Source: Allium sativum
Lineage: Eukaryota > Streptophyta > Magnoliopsida > Asparagales > Amaryllidaceae
DNA: 64,000 nucleotides
Assembly: GCA_030737875.1 (NCBI GenBank)
Contig: CM060918.1
Span: 775,986,552-776,050,551, forward strand
Direction of reading: 5' to 3'
Below, in pieces: positions 51,601-64,000 of this stretch. A program made the translations under genes and the position numbers. Below the pieces are notes generated by a model that saw only the letters and a list, made by a program, of their open reading frames with translations, was not told the origin of the DNA and searched no databases. Every line of letters begins with the position of its first letter. Positions within the stretch are counted from its first letter, which is position 1.

Positions 51601-54600
51601 TTGCATCATTAATAAGCATTCCACAAATCCTGATGGATTTACCGTTGACTTAAACCAATCAAAATATTTTTTATGATGGTTTCAAATTTACTTGAATTCT
51701 TTTCACTTTCAAACAAATTCTTGCCCTCTTTCTTAAATCAGAGATGATTCTGGTCATATTTGGTCACTGCAAAAGGGTGTAAATTAGTAAATTACAAAAT
51801 AAATACAAGTTTAACATCACTTCTAAAAGTTATTAAATAATTATCATTCTATGAGATTTAAGAAAATTGAGAAAGGAATTTTAATACTTACAGTAGAAAT
51901 AAGAGATATTAATAAAATAAGGAACAAAATTTGAAATATACCGATTAGGTTGAAAGATTGCAATAATGAGAAGAAATCCTAGTCAATGCAGTAAAACGGT
52001 AGAAGATGGAGACACAATCAATGTGAGAGAATGAAGATGGAAGAACCTGGTTGTTGTAAGAAGTAGGAAGTTGAAACCTTAGCTGGTGTGATGGTGGCAC
52101 TGTATTTTGAGAGCTTCAGAAATGAAATGATTTAGAAAAGCATTGTTTTTGTTTAAAGCTGTAAAATTTAACATAACACACCCCATCCAAACCCCCCAAT
52201 TTTTTTAAACGTGTTGGTCAGCAAATGCAAAAGACACTAAAAATAGAGAAAGGAAATGTCATTAATTCTTAAAAATTATTTTATACTTCCCCAAACAACA
52301 ATTATTATACATGTAAAAGAAATATCATTTTTTGAACTTGCATACTATTACATTATTAACGCATTTTGTTGCAATAGTATATTAATAATATTTTGAAATG
52401 TTTGATAAATAAAACTTGTAATCAGACATGCATCAATTTGAGAACCGCTCTTTCACTACTAAAAAAGGTTGCAAAAAGAGTATAAAAATAAAAAGTAACA
52501 ACGTTGTAACTGCCGCCAATATTGGTGTAACGTCCCGCATTCTACGTACGGAGGATCATAGAATATCTATTTCATTCTTATATGAAGTCGTATGGTCGTG
52601 TGACTTTGGGGAACGACTATTGGGGTCATTTCCCAAGTTCATGATTTTTGCCAAATTTTAAATGACCATTTTACCCATGATGAAACTTGTTTTACCTATA
52701 ACTTTTGATTTGTAAGGAGTTTTGACCTGAAACCACTTCCATTGGATTCGAATGATGGTTTACCTGTTCGTAGAGTGGTCACATTGATCAAACGGACTTA
52801 CCGTTTGGGAGATATGGCTGAAACAATGTTTGGAAGGTGAAGAACAGCTTAATCGTGCCTAATTAGGGTAATTAGCGTATGGGCCCATAACCCATTTCAT
52901 GATTAGGGTTATGGGGAGGCTAATAGGGTTTGGGAAATCAGTTTTTGTCATTTTTCAACCGCCACTTATCACCTCTTGTACCGTAGCAAAGGCCTCCACC
53001 TTCTAAAATCATCCTTAATCACTTGCTAATCACATATTGGCCTAATCAACATCAAATTAAAGCGGATTAGCATAGAGATCGAGGTAGAGCTGTTGTGTTG
53101 GATAGAGATTGGACCCAAATCAAAAATATTTTCAGATCTGAGATTTATTTGTGGCTAAGGTGAGTGATTAGCCTGTTCTTGTACTAATTACTGCTAATTA
53201 GGGATGATTAGTGATAATTAGTGAAATTATGCATGTTAAAATTCTAGAAAAATATTTAGAAATTCTGAAATGTCATTATATGCCTCTGTTAGAAATTTGG
53301 GTTAATTTGGATATACTTCGCTAATCCTATCATTAGATACGATTAAACACGATTAAGGGGAAAACATGGGTTTTGGGCGTGTTTGATCTATATTAACATG
53401 TTATAATCGTTGTTTTGGTGTTTATGGTCGATTCTATATGTTGCTATTACTATTTGGAATGTTTTGTGACTGCCTAGAACTGTTAGATTGTCGAAAACGC
53501 CGTCGTATGGCGTAAACAGTTGCATGAAAGTGTTGCAGGAAATTGTGCAGGGACTCGTTCGTGAGCCCCTCCCCCCATTGTGAGGCATGTTTCACGAGCC
53601 AAGGTAGGAGGTGAGCCACAAACTGGATAGACCTACACACATCCCATGAACCACCATCATGAGCCGAACCGTGAAGCACCATCATGAGCCGCCTTCTCAC
53701 GAACCGGTCAAGCACCACGAGTGGACCCCACGGGTACATCACGAACTGAGCAGGGTGGTTGGCCACGAACCAGGAGACCACGATCCATATGTGGTACACG
53801 AACCGACTATGTCCCCACGAGTCGGCATTCGCGAATGGAACCACGAACCAAGGAAGTTAACCACGAGCCGACATGGAGGATCACGAGCGGAGCTAAAGAT
53901 TCACGAATCGGGATGATGAACAAAACCCGAGATGCAAAGGTAGTCCAAATAAGAAGTGAGGACCCAGGATCCAGATGGGAACCAACGAGTCAACTTCATG
54001 AGTTAGACTTTGCTGCGGGACGTGTGCAAAGGGTTCATCAGGACTCCAAAGGGCAAAGTGATCGTAGCAAGGCTATGAGCCAGCGCAGTTAGTCGTCATG
54101 ACTCCAAAGGGGCAAAATGGACATAGCAAAGGATTAGTTGTTGTAGATCAGAGCAATGGGGTCATTATGACGCCCAAGGGCAAAGTGATCGCAGCAAAGT
54201 ACGGGGTGGTCAAAGTAGTAGATATCGTATACTTTATGCACCGAGCGAGAGATGTGAGGATGAATTCTATGTTTGATGTTTGCTATCAATATGTCATGCA
54301 CACCTCCCATATTATACTTACACTTTATGTTAGTGTTAACCTAGAGTATTGTGCATCCTGTTGTGCTAATTCTTTAGTTGCAGGTCCAGGTTCAGGTATG
54401 ATTCTTATACCTGTTATTTGTTCATCTTAGAGATGTATACTTGCTACCACTCATACCAGACTGTTGTCTGACCCAGAGTCTTATGTTTTTTCTTATTACT
54501 ATGGGTGCTCACATGAGAAGATTAGAGACATGTTAGGTGATTGCATGAGTGGTTGTACCGGAGACGAGCAGGAGGCTTCCACGTATGATGTAGATATATA

Positions 54601-57600
54601 TTCTCCCTGTGTTGTTGGTGGTCACTGCTTTGGGCATTAATAGTGTACCTTTTCCATTTTTTCTTTAGAGACAATATTTTGAAGTTGTAATAATGGTTTT
54701 GGATCATAAGCTGTATTTTGGATTTCCGCTGCTATGATGATTTAGTTTTTAGCTTATGCACTATCTCGCCTGTTTTATGTCAAGTTATGTTACTATTATA
54801 TTTTGTCCTATGCGCTGTGAGACATTCTACAGGTTCCTTGACAGTTCAGTGTAATGTTTCCTTTCTTCTGACGACCGTCCCGTGCTGGTTGGACATTGGC
54901 GCAACGCATTTCAGGGGAAATATCGGCTGGTGCGGGGCGGGCCGTCACAATTGGCTTTTAGCGACATAAAGAACATCGATAATGTCATTTTCTTTTGTGA
55001 TGCCTATAATATGTAGTAAATGAGTACAACATATTGGCCTAATCAACATCAAATTAAAGCGGATTAGCATAGAGATCGAGGTAGAGCTGTTGTGTTGGAT
55101 AGAGATTGGACCCAAATCAAAAATATTTTCAGATCTGAGATTTATTTATGGCTAAGATGAGTGATTAGCCTGTTCTTGTACTAATTACTGCTAATTAGGG
55201 ATGATTAGTGATAATTAGTGAAATTATGCATGTTAAAATTCTAGAAAAATATTTAGAAATTCTGAAATGTCATTATATGCCTCTGTTAGAAATTTGGGTT
55301 AATTTGGATATACTTCGCTAATCCTATCATTAGATACGGTTAAACACGATTAAGGGGAAAACATGGGTTTTGGGCGTGTTTGTTCCATATTAACATGTTA
55401 TAATCGTTGTTTTGGTGTTTATGGTCGATTATATATGTTGCCATTACTATTTGGAATGTTTTGTGACAGCCTAGGACTGTTAGATTGGTCGAAAACGCCG
55501 TCGTATGGCGTAAACAGTTGCATGAAAGTGTTGCAGGAAATTGTGCAGGGACTCGTTCGTGAGCCCCTCCGCCCATTGTGAGGCATGTGTCACGAGCCAA
55601 GGTAGGAGGTGAGCCACGAACTGGATAGACCTACACACATCCCATGAACCACCATCATGAGCCGAACCGTGAAGCACCATCACGAGCCGCCTTCTCACGA
55701 ACCGGTCAAGCACCACGAGCGGACCCCACAGGTACATCACGAACTGAGCAGGGTGGTTGGCCACGAACCAGGAGACCACGATCCATATGTGGTACACGAA
55801 CCGACTATGTCCCCACGAGTCGGCATTCGCGAATGGAACCACGAACCAAGGAAGTTGACCACGAGCCGACATGGAGGATCACGAGCGGAGCTGAAGATTC
55901 ACGAATCGGGATGATGAACAAAACCCGAGATGCAAAGGTAGTCCAAATAAGAAGTGAGGACCCAGGATCCAGATGGGAACCAACGAGTCAACTTCATGAG
56001 TTAGACTTTGTTGCGGGACGTGTGCAAAGGGTTCATCAGGACTCCAAAGGGAAAAGTGATCGTAGCAAGGCTATGAGCCAGCGCAGTGAGTCGTCATGAC
56101 TCCAAAGGGGCAAAATGGACATAGCAAAGGATTAGTTGTTGTAGATCAGAGCAATGGGGTCATTATGACGCCCAAGGGCAAAGTGATCGCAGCAAAGTAC
56201 GGGGTGGTCAAAGTAGTAGATATCGTATACTTTATGCACCGAGCGAGAGATGTGAGGATGAATTCTATGTTTGATGTTTGCTATCAATATGTCATGCACA
56301 CCTCCCATATTATACTTACACTTTATGTTAGTGTTAACCTAGAGTATTGTGCATCCTGTTGTGCTAATTCTTTAGTTGCAGGTCCAGGTTCAGGTATGAT
56401 TCTTATACCTGTTATTTGTTCATCTTAGAGATGTATACTTGCTACCACTCATACCAGACTGTTGTCTGACCCAGAGTCTTATGTTTTTTCTTATTACTCT
56501 GGGTGCTCACATGAGCAGATTAGAGACATGTCAGGTGATTGCATGAGTGGTTGTACCGGAGACGAGCAGGAGGCTTCCACGTATGATGTAGATATATATT
56601 CTCCCTGTGTTGTTGGTGGTCACTACTTTGGGCATTAATAGTGTACCTTTTCCATTTTTTTCTTTAGAGACAATATTTTGAAGTTGTAATAATGGTTTTG
56701 GATCATAAGCTGTATTTTGGATTTCCGCTGCTATGATGATTTAGTTTTTAGCTTATGCACTATCTCGCCTGTTTTATGTCAAGTTATGTTACTATTATAT
56801 TTTATCCTATGCGCTGTGAGACATTCTACAGGTTCCTTGACAGTTCAGTGTAATGTTTCCTTTCTTCTGACGACCGTCCCGTGCTGGTTGGACATTGGCG
56901 CAACGCATTTCAGGGGAAATGTCGGCTGGTGCGGGGCGGGCCGTCACAATTGGCTTTTAGCGACATAAAGAACATCGATAATGTCATTTTCTTTTGTGAT
57001 GCCTATAATATGTAGTAAATGAGTACAACTTTGAATGAATAATATTATTTTTATTTGTGCGGTTAATTGCGACACCTAATACAATCGCAACTAATATAAA
57101 TTAATTTGATGAAACTTTCGCTACTTGTTTGCGTCGTAATGAAAGGCCGTTAATACTGGTTTTCTGCAACATATTATCTTATAGCGCAAATAATTTTCTT
57201 GGCAAAGCCAACCGTTTTTAAGGTGACCGCAAACACCTTTTATTATAACTAATCATAAAATACATTACAGTACAGGTGATTGTTAGTTGCCAATCAACTA
57301 CATTGGTTTTAAGGTGGATCGTCCACCATAGACGGTTTTACAATGGTCTGACCATTACAGCTAAGCAAGGTTAGAGTGCAAGTCCTAGACAAATTACCTA
57401 GATATTTGATTTCCTAGGGTAGGTAGACCACACAAGGGGGCATACACCAATTGCTTTTTAAACATTACATAGGCACAACCATATTACATTCCATCCACTA
57501 CATACAGTACATTAACCAAAAAGTTAAAAGTACAGTCGTGTTTTCGTAATCAGTGGAAATGAGGGTCACAAAGACCCTTACCATCACCACTGTTCATCAG

Positions 57601-60600
57601 TTGCACAATTTCTTTGGTATAGAAGGAGCTCCCAAGAGAAGCAACCAGCCGAATAACATAATCTGACATGACTTGAAAACGTGACATAAGGTACCAAAAC
57701 CTATACGAGCATATGTAGACAATAGCTAGACTATTACCATTTAGCAAGTCGAGAGCATAAAAACTTCACCTGGATGCTGAATAGGTGACGACCAAGCACG
57801 ACAAACACATGCCATATAGTGAACCAAGAATATATCACCACTCCGAATGAGAAGATAATCCAAACACCAAGCCAAATACAGAATACAAATATACACCAAC
57901 GACCCCAAAACACTACCACACAAGATGAACACCACTCACACATTGACTATCACTCACTGCAAGGCACCATCACAACCAAAACAAACATTCCACTATGCCA
58001 AGCCAACCATAGTTAGACACTGAGCTAGATGGTTCGTAGTACTCAGTAGAGAGAGAAAGGCATACCAGAAAGTTGTTTGGTGAAACCCAAAGCCAAGCAA
58101 GCATGTAAAGTTGCTGCAATCCTAGTGAACTCCATGCAGGCAATATACTTTCGCATCCTCAACAAGTCGAACAACTCCATAGAAACTCACCCAAGCCATC
58201 ATAAACTACAGACATAACCTATGAACCATGGCAACATCCCCATCCACCTGACAGAGGCCAGACTTAATTCAGACATACACACAAAGCAATGCAAGAGGAT
58301 GAACTCGCTCAGAGACCTAGCAAAGAACATTACTGAAATCGTACATTGGGTGAACACGGGTCAACGTAAGTAGGAGACGACAAAAAGAGTAAGAGGACGA
58401 GAAGAGCCACCATGTCATGGAGATAAAAGAGAGTCAGAGGTGAGGAAGTGCCGATTCAGCGAAGTTGAGGATTGAAGAGGGTTACAGAGGTAAGATCTTA
58501 AAAGGGTTAGATCTAAAAGACAAATTGGGTTAAAATCTGAAGTTGTACGTAACGAAAGCAGAGAGGAGTAGAAAGATATTTAAGAATGGTGAAGCAATTT
58601 GGTTGAAACAGGAGGAGAATGGAAGGAAGAATTAGTAGAAAGGAAGAAACGGGAGAAAAGCTCGGTCGCCATGGACGACATCAGAAAAGAACGAACCCTG
58701 TTTTAAATGTATTATGCGCAAATACTTGCGTAGTTAAAGGGAAATTTTGTTGTAGTGTAACAGAATAGTTGTATCACTTGAGTGATTGCCATTGTATCCA
58801 AGTGGGATCAAGCCAAACGTAGTTTAAAGATCAAGGAATTGCTTTGTAACAACCCGTATTTTTCTATTACTTAAATTATAAAATTTAATATAAATTTTCT
58901 TATTATTATTATAGCTAGAAATAAAAATATAATGATTAATTTTTTAAGTTTTATGGTGTGAAGTTAATTAAATTTATTTAGTAATGAATTTCAACCGATT
59001 ATGATAATAATAACTTATATTGATTATCAATGAAGCTATGATTTGGTTTGTTGTGATAAATATTGAAATTGGGATTAAATATTGAAATATTCGAATGAAA
59101 CTGATTTAATTAATTTATACTTGAAATTCAAAATGAATTTGATAAGTACTAAAAATTGAAAGTTAAAATAAGTGAAATTGAATTCTAAGTTGTTTTAAAC
59201 TTTATCTGGACTTGAATGAAGTTGTTGAACTTTAAAATTGAACTTGAAAGTGAATAAATGAAAATTTGAAAATATTGTCTATTAATTAAGTTGTTATAAT
59301 AACCATTTTGCAAACGATTTCGGAATTTGATGAAACAAGTTTCATCGGGTCTGAAATATTAAATTACTGTAAAATTTCAAATTTTGTAGCAATAAGATTT
59401 GTCATTTGATCGTGCGAGCTTGAAACGCGTAGAAATTGTTTAAGAAATTTAATTAAATATATATACATTAATTTTTGAAACTAACGGTGTTGACGATGAA
59501 ATTGGACGTTGACATCAGTCCCATTGCGTTCAAAAGGCCTTTTAATGTAACAATCGTCTGTCGGTAGGCCTGATTTGGACTCAGGCTCGTTTTGGCTTTA
59601 ATGCACAAATGTCGAGACAATTTATTGTTAAAAATTTCTCGAAGCCCTAGTTTTCATGGTCGCCTCCTACAAAAAAAAGCGATGGTTGTTATTTCCTCGT
59701 GTTCTCCATTCAATCTCTCACGTTCCATACATCGATAGCAAAAACTTCCAACTAGAGAATCAGAGAGCTCCTCGACCTCTTTGCATCCAACGGTCATGAT
59801 TGCAATCAGAGCTGTGGTGATGGAGCATTGTGCTCGTGTTTCGAGCTGTGATGGGTTCAGATTTTCGATCTGATCTTGGCATATATAGCGTTGTAGCCTT
59901 CGGTGTTGGTGCCAGGAGGATGGCCGGAGGGATGCACACCTAGCATAGTGATTTAGGTGGTCCGGTGATGATTCATGGGATGGGAATGAACGGGAAATTC
60001 GGGTTTGTTTCCTGCAGGGGAAGAAGGTGAAGTGACGTGACTGTATATGATTGGGTGATGATTTTTGTTTATTTTTTTGTTTTAATATAAAATTTCAATA
60101 TTTAAACATGAATGACTTTCTCATACAGACTCAGATTCGTGTGCGGTTTTTTTCGCTGGGATCATATCAAAATTTTGAATGATGTGGAGCTAGTTTAGAC
60201 GATTTCCGAGGCTGTTAATATTTTTTTCTTTATTTCAACTTCTAACGGGTTAAAAACCAAAGGTGAGTGATTAAACCTACTAACGTTGAACTAAAATATT
60301 GGATTATTAGTTAGATTAAAATCATGTTGTGATATGATTGTATTCATTGCAGTTGGATAGTTAAAAATGCATATTTATGTTGATTTGCCTCGATAGTATA
60401 ATTTAATTTAACTACTAATTTAAAATTTTAATTTGGGTAAAAACTGAAATTTAGTTGCTAGTTAAACCCGACACCTGATGACTAGATTGATGTGATATTG
60501 AACTATTTGGATGAATTGATTTTGATGGATGCCTTGGATTGATATGTTTGATATATCAACATTTAATTGTGTGATTCACCCTTTTGTTCATCTTATTTAT

Positions 60601-63600
60601 GCATGACTGTTTGTTTGTGTTGATTAATACCAACCATTTACCCTAGATGTTACAACCATCAAATAAACCGGAATTAATCATTAAAAATGAATTAAATACA
60701 TAGGTTGAAATTATAAATGCCTATAGCCCTTGATTGGATTGAAATGATATATATTTATCCCTGAAATACTAAAATTAATTTTAAGTATCACTTAGTCATA
60801 GGATAGAAAATTATATATGGACATCGGTTGATAAATAAAATTAGTTTTGAAATTTGAATTTTGAGATATTGTTTTAAAGCTGATATTAATGATGTTTTAT
60901 AAATTGTTTTCCTTTAAATTTGAACTTTGAATTTTGAAATTTAAAAGTTAAAGGAAATTATTTGATGTTGTAAACCGAAGCTAAAAACTTGAAATTAAAT
61001 ATGAATTAAACCTTATGAAATTAAATTATTTTACCCATCTTTAAAATTTACTTGAAATACTTGGTTTAAATGATATTTGAATTGTGAACTTGAGATTCTT
61101 ATAAATTGAAATAACCCTAAAATGGTAATTCTAATTAGAAACTTTAAATATTTGAATCGAAATGTTTAAATTGAACTGAATTTGAAATGGAAGGTGATTC
61201 AAATTGAAATATTGAAATTGAGTCGAATTGATTTGGAATTCGAATACAACTTCACGTTTATTTAAAATTTAGAAGAAACAATTCGAAGTCAAACCATAGT
61301 ATTTTAAACCAGTATATAAACTATTTTATTAAATAACTATTTTACTTTATAAACTATTTTATTTTTTACCTATATATTAGCTATTTTAGTAAACTACTTT
61401 GACAATCAACTATTTATTTTATAAACCACTTTGATTTTTAACTATATATATTTGACTAAATCTCATAAATCTTATTTAAAATCCAACTATTTATACATGT
61501 AACTTTTTAATGTACCAGGTATTTATTTTTCAAACTATACAAATATAACTAAACTATTTTAATATATATAAACAAATTCAACTATTTTAAATATTCAAAT
61601 TGGTTTAAACTTGGAGTGTCCAGGATTCTAAGTTTGGTTTAAAATAGAGATTTCAAATATGAAGCTATATCCTATTTTGGATATGAAATGACTTTAGAGA
61701 AAAACATAATATTTCAATATTAAGTATGAACCATTTGAAATGTAAAAGATCTAACCAGTGTGAAAATTGTAAGTGTTTGGTTGTCAAAGAGACTAGGGCT
61801 AGATATTGTCATACTTTCTGCCAATACCGGGAACCACTTTAACAACTATGTACGTGGTGGATGATTCCAAAATGAAGTAGGTTGGTTTGGCGCATGCTAC
61901 TGGAATGAAGTAAGAGAATGATGATGGATAGCCTTGACCTTCAGGTCATAATTAAAATGAATAAAACTGGAGCCATAACCAGGCCAATTGAATTAGCTCC
62001 TCTTAGCGGACATGCTTTTTCGAGACCATATTTCTTATCGGTGATTGATTGGGCATGCTTTTGATTTTGGGAGTATTGTCTGAGGTTGGTGGTAGTTACA
62101 GCTATGCGTTACCACCAATCTAGGTCCGCAATCCAGTAGAATCTTATAGTTGGGTAAAACCTTTGTGCCTTGTCATATTTTTCTGATCGAGCCCCTATGA
62201 TTTTGATTTGACACTGTACCTATGGAGTGCTCCCCGCTGCCACCAGTTTACGATGGGTTTGCAGTACTGTATATACTACAACATTTGTAAACGGCGCAAG
62301 GGTAAAAATGTAATCATGTTTACGCAATTCTCAATAGTCTATTTGCCATAGACACTATTGTAATAGTGTGTTGTATCACATCGTATCTAGTTTAACAGAT
62401 CCTTAGGATATGAAATTCTCGTAACATCACTTAAGTTATCGCACTCATATTATGCACTGATAGGAAATGGTAAATCCCATAGACATCTCTGACGCTACTA
62501 CACTCATATTATTACATGATTTTGGTTTGACTTATATGAGAATATTTTAGTTCTGATCTGAGTGTTTTTGTCTTTTCATTTTTGCGTGGGACAACCTGAG
62601 TTTTTCAGTTAATGAAGACCATATTACATTGGAGAATGAAGACGGAGTTTTGGTAGATTATCTATTATAGTTTTTCACTAGATCATTTCTGTTCAGTTAC
62701 ATTGTTGTATTATGTCTAGGTATGTATAACTTTGATAATTGTTATAAAGTATAATCAAATATATGATTTAACAGCTTCATGAATTATTATTTATGAATTG
62801 TATTTTATCCTTCGGCTGTGAGATTCTGTAATTGTTTTTTCCCTTTCTTTCTTTTTCTTATATTTACCATCAATAACTATTTGTATTTTGGTTTTTTTAT
62901 GAGTCGACATGTGTGGATTATTGTCGACTTCTTGACTACGCACTTTTTTAGGACGAATTTTTTTGAGTGAGTGAGAGTGTAACAACCTGTATTTTTCTAT
63001 TACTTAAATTATTGATTTAAATATGATTTTGATTATTATTATGGTTAGAAATAAAAATATAATGTTGACACGCTTTTTTGTCAAAGCTGTCACACATCAA
63101 GTATTTGGCGAGCGACGCGCTCAAGCATCAAAAAAGCACAAAGCAGTTGGGTCGAAATCGCGTCGCAAACGCAAGGAGACCCGAAACCTGTACCAGGTGG
63201 CCTCTGTCGGGCCCAATGAACTCTTGGTCAAGCCGTCATCCGAGCCGAAGGCGAGCTGTCAAGCGGGTCCGGGCGCAACACCGGTGGGGGTCTGGGGCCC
63301 CACAGTCCCGGCGGCGATCGACCTAACCGGTTAGGTCGAACCAGTGGGCACCGCCCGATTCATCCGATTTTCTCCACGTTGGAAGCTCAGATTCCTTCAC
63401 TTCGAACCAGTAAAACCGCGGATTCCCTTACTTCGCCTGCAGGAATTTCGACTCCCTCGGCAGTATGATTTTGACCTCATCGTCTATCAATTTTGCATCC
63501 ATCTAGGGGGTTCGAAATTTCGTACCCTCTGGTAGGGTCAAAATTTCACACCCCACCAGGGGGTTCGAAATTTTGTACCCCTGGTGGGGTCGAAATTTTG

Positions 63601-64000
63601 AACCCTACCAGTGGGCTTGAAATTTCGACCTCCTAGAGAGGGTCGAAATTTCGTACCCCATCAGCGGGTTCGAAATTTCGACCCCCCTGAAAGGGGGCGA
63701 AATTTCGAACCCCGTACCAAGTGGTGCAAATTTTCTGTATATGCCCTTGTTTTGGGTGCGAAAATGGCTTCCGTGGGTCTTGCTGCTCACCTACTCCCAC
63801 CTAACCTTCCTCCTATAAATACCCCAAGCCTTGGACTTCAAAATGGACCTTTTCCCTTGGAATTTTTGGACCTTAAGAGCTCCAAACACTTTAATGGCTT
63901 CCAACACCTCCTCCATGGCCATTGGACATGGCATGAATAGTTGAAAGGAGGTGCATACATATTCCATAGCTTGTTGGACACTAGCAAGCTTATTTACACT

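Overview
The window looks like an intergenic, transposon-packed stretch of a flowering-plant (probably eudicot) nuclear genome. The signs are plant-type initiator tRNA-Met and tRNA-Arg(ACG) genes, a Ty3/Gypsy gag with an initiator-tRNA primer site, hAT, Mutator-like and CACTA-like elements, a tRNA-derived SINE, a degenerate plastid-type trnC and AT-rich DNA. I find no intact, recognisable host protein gene. Nearly all ORFs lie inside long terminal repeats (LTRs) or are chance ORFs.

Layout. 1-15350: a giant solo-type LTR (533-5893, duplicated target ATAAT), then a second solo-type LTR (7336-14511, CTTAA) split by a third LTR (8562-13188, CTTCC). 15350-39500: a set of repeated modules carrying exon-like fragments on the + strand and tRNA genes on the - strand (five tRNA-iMet copies, three tRNA-Arg copies, further relics). 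An 8.9-kb gag-only Ty3/Gypsy derivative (15976-24898, ATTTC) has landed in one of these modules; other modules in the window preserve its empty site. 40037-47114: another giant LTR-like unit (CCTTG) holding a SINE, a hAT MITE placed exactly at the SINE end, and a second hAT MITE. 47120-52450: quiet AT-rich DNA with a gag relic and a plastid-type trnC relic. 52454-58757: a CACTA-like element interrupted by a solo LTR of the same family as 7336 and 15976; that LTR and its flank were then tandemly duplicated (about 2.0 kb). 58845-64000: another giant LTR, a direct second LTR start, and an unrelated LTR-like GC-rich sequence running off the window.

How it fits together. At least seven nested insertions can be ordered from target-site duplications. 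Several unrelated-looking LTRs share the same extended ends, TGTAACRACCC...GGGTYGTTACA. The retroelement at 15976-24898 carries a 12-base primer site for tRNA-iMet, the tRNA whose genes are amplified a few kilobases away. The least explained part is the exon/tRNA module array, including a possible two-exon ORF whose intron received the retroelement.
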